Assembly (NCBI GenBank): GCA_016285615.1
Contig: JAEERB010000091.1
Coordinates: 1 to 9,663, forward strand
DNA length: 9,663 bases
From: Bacteroidales bacterium
GTDB taxonomy: Bacteria; Bacteroidota; Bacteroidia; Bacteroidales; WCHB1-69
Direction of reading: 5' to 3'
This document shows, piece after piece, positions 6,264 through 9,663 of the stretch. The stretch's first letter is position 1, and every line of letters begins with the position of its first letter. The notes under the pieces are model-generated. The model was not told where the DNA came from, searched no databases, and saw nothing but the letters and a program-made list of their open reading frames with translations. The translations under genes and the position numbers were made by a program.

Positions 6264-6518
6264 CTATTTAGCTCTTTCAATGATTTCTACTAATCGCCAG
6301 CACTTGTTCTTGCTCAAGGGTCTGGTTTCCATTACTCTTACTCGGTCGCCGATGTTGCATTCGTTCTTGTCGTCCTGAGCCATCAGCTTGGTGGTACGTT
6401 TGAGGAATTTACCGTACTTGGGGTGTTTTAATCTACGCTCAACGCTGATAACAATGGATTTCTCCATCTTATTGCTCGTAACTATACCCTCTCTGACTTT
6501 TCTTAAATTTCTTTCCAT
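6264..6518 (-). CDS. rpsQ: 30S ribosomal protein S17 (uS17)
   Basis: S17 is a primary binder of the 5' domain of 16S rRNA. From the ATG at 6518 the product has 84 residues, starting [20 protein letters not shown] and containing the C-terminal signature [20 protein letters not shown] (57-76) followed by [12 protein letters not shown] codon at 6524, directly after the rpmC stop, is in frame and would add two residues (MD), but the ATG matches the usual start of the family better. The gene lies 6 nt after rpmC and 2 nt before rplN. Confidence 0.96.
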   Translation of the reverse strand: MERNLRKVREGIVTSNKMEKSIVISVERRLKHPKYGKFLKRTTKLMAQDDKNECNIGDRVRVMETRPLSKNKCWRLVEIIERAK

Positions 6519-6524
6519 GTCCAA

Positions 6525-6725
6525 TTATTTTGCTTCGTTAATTTGGCGTTTGCGTATTTCAGTGTGCATACGTGCGATGGTTCTTCTCTGTTCTTTAATC
6601 TTTTGGGGATTTTCGATAGGAGAAACCGCATGATTCAACTTCAGCTTGATGAGCTGTTGCTTTTCTTCAACTAATCTTTCAACGAGTTCGGGGGTCGAAA
6701 GTTCTTGTATTACTTTTTGTTTCAT
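6525..6725 (-). CDS. rpmC: 50S ribosomal protein L29 (uL29)
   Basis: L29 is a small two-helix protein near the exit tunnel and part of the docking area for nascent-chain factors. The 66-residue product is almost entirely helical and basic, with the first helix ELSTPELVERLVEEKQQLIK and the C-terminal signature QRRTIARMHTEIRKRQ. It has the usual family length. It starts 2 nt after the rplP stop codon and is followed directly by rpsQ, as in the standard order. Confidence 0.95.
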   Translation of the reverse strand: MKQKVIQELSTPELVERLVEEKQQLIKLKLNHAVSPIENPQKIKEQRRTIARMHTEIRKRQINEAK

Positions 6726-6727
6726 CG

Positions 6728-7156
6728 TTATTTTGTTTCTTCTGAATAATCTCGTCTAACAATAAATTTGGTGGCAACGGGGAGCTTTTGTGCGCCAAGA
6801 CGCATAGCTTCTTTTGCTACTTCGAAAGGAATACCATCGGCTTCGAACAGAATTCTGCCCGGGCTGATACGTGCGGCGAAGTATTCGGGGGTACCTTTAC
6901 CTTTACCCATACGTACTTCAGCAGGTTTCTTGGTTACGGGCTTGTCAGGAAATACGCGGATCCACAACTGGCCTTCACGTTTCATGTGACGGTTGATGGC
7001 CTGACGGGCAGCTTCGATCTGACGAGCAGTTAACCAATGTTCTTCAAGGGTCTTAAGGGCAAATGAACCGAAAGCGATCTCGGCACCTCTCTTGGTGATG
7101 CTTTTCATTCTCCCTTTTTGCGGTCTTCTGTATTTTGTCTTTTTAGGTTGTAACAT
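6728..7156 (-). CDS. rplP: 50S ribosomal protein L16 (uL16)
   Basis: L16 helps to form the A-site tRNA corridor near the peptidyl transferase centre. The 142-residue product begins [18 protein letters not shown] and holds [19 protein letters not shown] (42-60), [20 protein letters not shown] (65-84) and the GKGKGTPE loop next to it, all diagnostic. It follows rpsC after 32 nt, the second largest gap in the operon, with an AT-rich leader and no Shine-Dalgarno sequence. It ends 2 nt before rpmC. Confidence 0.97.
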   Translation of the reverse strand: MLQPKKTKYRRPQKGRMKSITKRGAEIAFGSFALKTLEEHWLTARQIEAARQAINRHMKREGQLWIRVFPDKPVTKKPAEVRMGKGKGTPEYFAARISPGRILFEADGIPFEVAKEAMRLGAQKLPVATKFIVRRDYSEETK

Positions 7157-7188
7157 GACTCTTATACTTTATAATATTTCCAATTCAA

Positions 7189-7902
7189 TTATTTCTTTCT
7201 GCCCGTGTTGCGGGGAGCTCTCTTAGCTGCGCCTTTGGTTTCTTTGTTGGCTGCGTTCAGATTGAAAAGGTCTCTCTTACCGTAAACGATACCTTTGCAG
7301 ATCCAAACCTTCAGACCAATACGGCCGTAAGTGGTGTGTGCCTCGGCTGCTGCATAGTCGATGTCAGCTCTCAAGGTGTGCAGAGGAGTACGTCCTTCTT
7401 TGAAGTGCTCGGTTCTGGCCATTTCGGCACCGCCCAGACGACCTGATACGGAAACCTTGATGCCTTCAGCGTTGGCACGCATGGTCGAAGCGATGGCAGT
7501 CTTCACGGCTTTTCTGTATGACGATCTTCCTTCAATCTGTTTGGCAATATTTTGAGCTACCAGTACGGCATCCAAATCAGGGCGCTTAACTTCTGAAATG
7601 TTAATCTGGATGTCCTTGTTGGTAATCTTCTTCAATTCTTCTTTCAGCTTGTCAACTTCTGTGCCGCCTTTACCGATAATCAAACCCGGGCGTGCGGTGT
7701 TGATAGTCACCGTGACCAACTTGAGGGTTCTCTCGATATAAATCTTTGCGATTCCGGCTTTAAACAGACGAGCGTTCAAATAACGTCTGATTTTGTCGTC
7801 TTCAACGATCTTATTGGCGAAATTTTTGCCGCCAAACCAATTGGAATCCCATCCTCTGATAATTCCTAACCGTAAACCTACAGGATTAACTTTCTGACCC
7901 AT
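7189..7902 (-). CDS. rpsC: 30S ribosomal protein S3 (uS3)
   Basis: S3 lines the mRNA entry channel of the small subunit and contributes to mRNA unwinding. The 237-residue product starts [20 protein letters not shown] and has a KH RNA-binding domain with the GKGG loop at 77-80 ([11 protein letters not shown]). The C-terminal domain shows [12 protein letters not shown] and the [12 protein letters not shown] signature, followed by a basic tail rich in Lys, Arg and Ala. It starts 2 nt after rplV, as in coupled translation. The length is normal. Confidence 0.97.
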   Translation of the reverse strand: MGQKVNPVGLRLGIIRGWDSNWFGGKNFANKIVEDDKIRRYLNARLFKAGIAKIYIERTLKLVTVTINTARPGLIIGKGGTEVDKLKEELKKITNKDIQINISEVKRPDLDAVLVAQNIAKQIEGRSSYRKAVKTAIASTMRANAEGIKVSVSGRLGGAEMARTEHFKEGRTPLHTLRADIDYAAAEAHTTYGRIGLKVWICKGIVYGKRDLFNLNAANKETKGAAKRAPRNTGRKK

Positions 7903-7904
7903 AC

Positions 7905-8342
7905 TTATTCAATGTTTTGTGTTTCTTCTATTTTGTTATTATTATTTGCATTTCTGTCGTCAATCACGATGGTTACGTGGTTGGAACGTTTTCTTACGCG
8001 GTGAGCTCTGCCTTGAGGAGCCGTGCGGATTCTCTTCAGCATGCGGCCACCGTCAACAACGATCGACTTAACGTATAAGTCAGCGTTCTCCAATCTTACG
8101 CCTTCGTTCTTAACCTGCCAGTTGGCTACGGCTGACTTGAGAAGCTTCAACAGCTTTTCTGCGGCCTCTCTCTTGCTGTACTTCAGTACATTCATGGCAT
8201 AATCAACATTCTTTCCTCTGATAAGATCTGCCATAATTCTCGTTTTTCTCGGTGAAGTCGGATTGTCGACCAGTCTGGCCATATATAAGTTCTTCCGTTC
8301 TTCTTTGCGAGCTTCTGCTGCTAATCTTTTTCTTGCACCCAT
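7905..8342 (-). CDS. rplV: 50S ribosomal protein L22 (uL22)
   Basis: L22 binds 23S rRNA, and its long loop lines the narrowest part of the exit tunnel. The 145-residue product starts [17 protein letters not shown] and has the [17 protein letters not shown] region (28-44), [11 protein letters not shown] (71-81) and the tunnel-loop signature [20 protein letters not shown] (98-117). After NHVTIVIDD the chain runs into an Asn- and Glu-rich tail ([15 protein letters not shown]) that is likely flexible. It is the first gene of this operon; rpsS, its normal upstream neighbour, is absent, and an AT-rich leader with a promoter box is there instead. Confidence 0.97.
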   Translation of the reverse strand: MGARKRLAAEARKEERKNLYMARLVDNPTSPRKTRIMADLIRGKNVDYAMNVLKYSKREAAEKLLKLLKSAVANWQVKNEGVRLENADLYVKSIVVDGGRMLKRIRTAPQGRAHRVRKRSNHVTIVIDDRNANNNNKIEETQNIE

Positions 8343-8434
8343 TGTTAGTCTTGTTGTTTTGTGGTTTTAGTTTTTGATTTTCAAACCTTTATTTTTACTA
8401 TAATTTTCTTCTTGTTTTTAATTCAAATTGGCGG

Positions 8435-8442
8435 CAAAAATA
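8435..8442 (-). promoter_or_regulatory. Bacteroides-type -7 promoter element for the rplV-rpsE operon
   Basis: Read on the minus strand this is TATTTTTG, matching TAnnTTTG, followed by CCGCC. Transcription would start near 8428, leaving a leader of about 85 nt that is very poor in G. No convincing TTTG -33 box is found at the right distance, but paired A8 tracts lie about 45-65 nt upstream of the start, where an UP element would be. Confidence 0.6.
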
Positions 8443-8474
8443 GGAATTTTTTCAATATGATACCACCTCTGACG

Positions 8475-8492
8475 AAAAAAAATTAAAAAAAA
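8475..8492. promoter_or_regulatory. Phased A-tracts upstream of the ribosomal operon promoter
   Basis: Two runs of eight A are separated by TT, so their centres are exactly 10 bp apart, about one helical turn. Such tracts bend DNA and can serve as UP elements for RNA polymerase. The position relative to the -7 box fits, but the role is inferred. Confidence 0.4.
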
Positions 8493-8703
8493 TCCGATAA
8501 TAATGCGTTTTGCCCCTATGACAAAGGAGTATAAAGCCCTCGAAAGGAAAGTTTTTTTTAGTTATCCACATTCGTTTTGGCAGACCTGAATGTTTCCCCT
8601 TTGTAAAATTAAGAAGAAATCGCTTCGCATTTTGCAATTTTTCTGCACCTCACCGCCCGTTTCTGTAAGTGCGTTTTTGCTCTGTCTTTTGGAATATTAT
8701 TGT

Positions 8704-8711
8704 TATCTTTG
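8704..8711 (+). promoter_or_regulatory. Bacteroides-type -7 promoter element for the S8 peptidase gene
   Basis: TATCTTTG is a perfect TAnnTTTG match, 85 nt before the ATG at 8797. The -33 side is weak: TCTG (8681-8684) with a 19-nt spacer is the best candidate. The resulting leader contains the tandem duplication and the heptanucleotide repeats. Confidence 0.6.
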
Positions 8712-8721
8712 CACGCCTTTT

Positions 8722-8749
8722 GGGAACGGAGAGATGGGAACGGAGAGAT
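8722..8749. repeat. Perfect 14-bp tandem duplication in the peptidase leader
   Basis: GGGAACGGAGAGAT occurs twice without a break (8722-8735 and 8736-8749). Its first nine bases, GGGAACGGA, also occur at the loop of the ribosomal operon terminator (2616-2624). Confidence 0.9.
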
Positions 8750-8755
8750 GAGAGT

Positions 8756-8783
8756 TAATTGTAAATTGTACATTGTAAATTAT
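8756..8783. repeat. Heptanucleotide repeat in the peptidase leader
   Basis: Four 7-bp units read TAATTGT, AAATTGT, ACATTGT, AAATTAT, directly before the start of the peptidase gene. The unit resembles the tracts flanking the terminator at 2601-2636. Confidence 0.75.
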
Positions 8784-8796
8784 TATATTGTAAGAT

Positions 8797-9663
8797 ATGA
8801 AACGCCTCTTTTTATTTTCACTGCTTTTAAGCGTATGTCTCTTTTCGGCTAATGCCCAGTCGCCTGCCAAGTATTGGGTGCAGTTTAAAGATAAAGCCCA
8901 CTCGGCATACTCTGTGGCTCATCCCGAAGAGTTTCTGTCGCCACGTGCGCTCGAACGCCGCAGCCGCTTCAACATCGGCGTGGACGAAACCGACCTGCCA
9001 GTGAGTCAGTATTATATTGACAAATTGAAAGATGTGGACGAGCATGCCATCGTGCTTACCAAATCGAAATGGCTGAACGGCGTGACCGTCTATGCCGAGC
9101 GTGAGGATGCTCTCGAGGCCTTCAAGGCACTGCCGTTTGTGGTGGATTGCCAGAAAACAGCCGTAATGAAAGAGGTGATTGCCAAAGAGGATTCTATCAA
9201 GATGTATTGCGACAATGCCTACCGCTTTGGTGGCGACGAACGTCATAACATTATCAGTGAGAATGATTTAGACTACGGCTTGGCAACGGCTCAAGTGCGG
9301 TGCAACAATGCCCATTGGTTGCACCGTCTGGGCTTCAAGGGCCAGGACGTCTATCTGACTGTGATGGACGGCGGCTTCGACAAAGTCGATTCGCTGCGCT
9401 TCTATCAGACACTGCGCGATGAGAACCGCCTGTTAGGTGTGCGCAATTTCGTACAGCCTGGCGCTTGCGTCTTCACTGATGATACGCACGGCGAAATGGT
9501 GCTCTCGTGCATCGCTTCCTACGTGCCTGGCGAAATTATCGGCACCGCCCCCATGGTGTCGCTCTATCTGGCCAAGACGGAGGACGGTCGTACCGAGTTC
9601 TTCATCGAAGAGGACAACTGGGCTGCGGGCTGCGAATGGGCCGACAGCCTGGGCTGCGCTGTG
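8797..9663 (+). CDS. Secreted S8 (subtilisin-like) serine peptidase, N-terminal part (cut by the window edge)
   Basis: The 289 residues seen here begin with a signal peptide, MKRLFLFSLLLSVCLFSANA, with a likely signal peptidase I cut before Q21, so the enzyme leaves the cytoplasm. Residues about 22-150 form a probable propeptide, including YWVQFKDKAHSAYSV and FLSPRALERRSRF, a pattern common in Bacteroidota S8 enzymes. The catalytic domain follows: D191 in LTVMDGGFD and H231 in DTHGEMVLSCIA are the first two residues of the Asp-His-Ser triad, and GTAPMVSLYLAK comes after. EEDNWAAGCEWADSLG near the end is typical of these peptidases. The catalytic serine lies beyond the edge. Many relatives carry a C-terminal sorting domain for type IX secretion, but that cannot be checked here. 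It is divergent from the ribosomal operon and has its own promoter box. Confidence 0.9.
   Translation, partial: MKRLFLFSLLLSVCLFSANAQSPAKYWVQFKDKAHSAYSVAHPEEFLSPRALERRSRFNIGVDETDLPVSQYYIDKLKDVDEHAIVLTKSKWLNGVTVYAEREDALEAFKALPFVVDCQKTAVMKEVIAKEDSIKMYCDNAYRFGGDERHNIISENDLDYGLATAQVRCNNAHWLHRLGFKGQDVYLTVMDGGFDKVDSLRFYQTLRDENRLLGVRNFVQPGACVFTDDTHGEMVLSCIASYVPGEIIGTAPMVSLYLAKTEDGRTEFFIEEDNWAAGCEWADSLGCAV

Larger units (their letters stand above)
8343..8796. other. Divergent intergenic region, rplV operon to S8 peptidase
   Basis: These 454 nt hold no credible gene. From the left they contain an A-rich leader for rplV, a -7 promoter box (8435-8442), two phased A8 tracts (8475-8482 and 8485-8492), one perfect DnaA-box sequence TTATCCACA (8562-8570), a plus-strand -7 box (8704-8711), a 14-bp tandem duplication (8722-8749) and a heptanucleotide repeat (8756-8783). 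No tRNA or recognised riboswitch is seen between 8500 and 8700. Confidence 0.7.

Noticed and set aside
8452..8637. A 61-codon open frame on the minus strand between rplV and the peptidase
   Set aside because: It overlaps the ribosomal promoter and the A-tracts, which explain its Phe- and Lys-rich segments. No start signal or recognisable domain is seen.
8461..8700. Replication origin
   Set aside because: Only one DnaA box is present, with no cluster and no dnaA, dnaN or similar neighbours.

Overview
The window looks like a chromosome segment from the Bacteroidota, most likely the order Bacteroidales. Four lines of evidence support this. Four genes or operons have a TAnnTTTG element (the Bacteroides-type -7 box) just upstream. 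Most start codons have A-rich leaders instead of Shine-Dalgarno sequences. The ribosomal proteins resemble Bacteroidota versions. The S8 peptidase at the right edge is of a type common in that phylum. I cannot name a genus or species.

Layout, left to right. (1) Positions 1-601, minus strand: the N-terminal 200 residues of a type I restriction HsdR subunit, cut by the window edge just before its Walker A motif. (2) Positions 602-770: a short spacer with a terminator-like hairpin and a REP-like palindrome. (3) Positions 771-1526, minus: a predicted lipoprotein of no recognised family with its own promoter. (4) Positions 1633-2562, minus: a YitT/DUF161-DUF2179 membrane protein. (5) Positions 2574-2670: a strong bidirectional terminator hairpin flanked on both sides by AT-rich heptanucleotide repeats, one tract running into the end of rpsE. 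(6) Positions 2661-8342, minus: thirteen ribosomal protein genes in the order rplV-rpsC-rplP-rpmC-rpsQ-rplN-rplX-rplE-rpsN-rpsH-rplF-rplR-rpsE. (7) Positions 8343-8796: a 454-nt divergent intergenic region with promoters for both sides. (8) Positions 8797-9663, plus: the N-terminal part of a secreted S8 (subtilisin-like) peptidase, cut by the right edge.

The ribosomal genes encode parts of both subunits and form one tightly packed operon; spacings are 32 nt or less, except for a 154-nt gap between rplN and rplX. The operon is a piece of the usual S10-spc cluster. It starts at rplV with no rpsS upstream and ends at rpsE with no rpmD, rplO or secY downstream. A promoter and a terminator sit at the two breakpoints, so it appears to work as a separate unit.

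I found no clear new enzymatic system. The most unusual material is non-coding: the structured rplN-rplX gap, where two hairpins compete for the same bases, and heptanucleotide repeats at three intergenic sites in and around the ribosomal operon.
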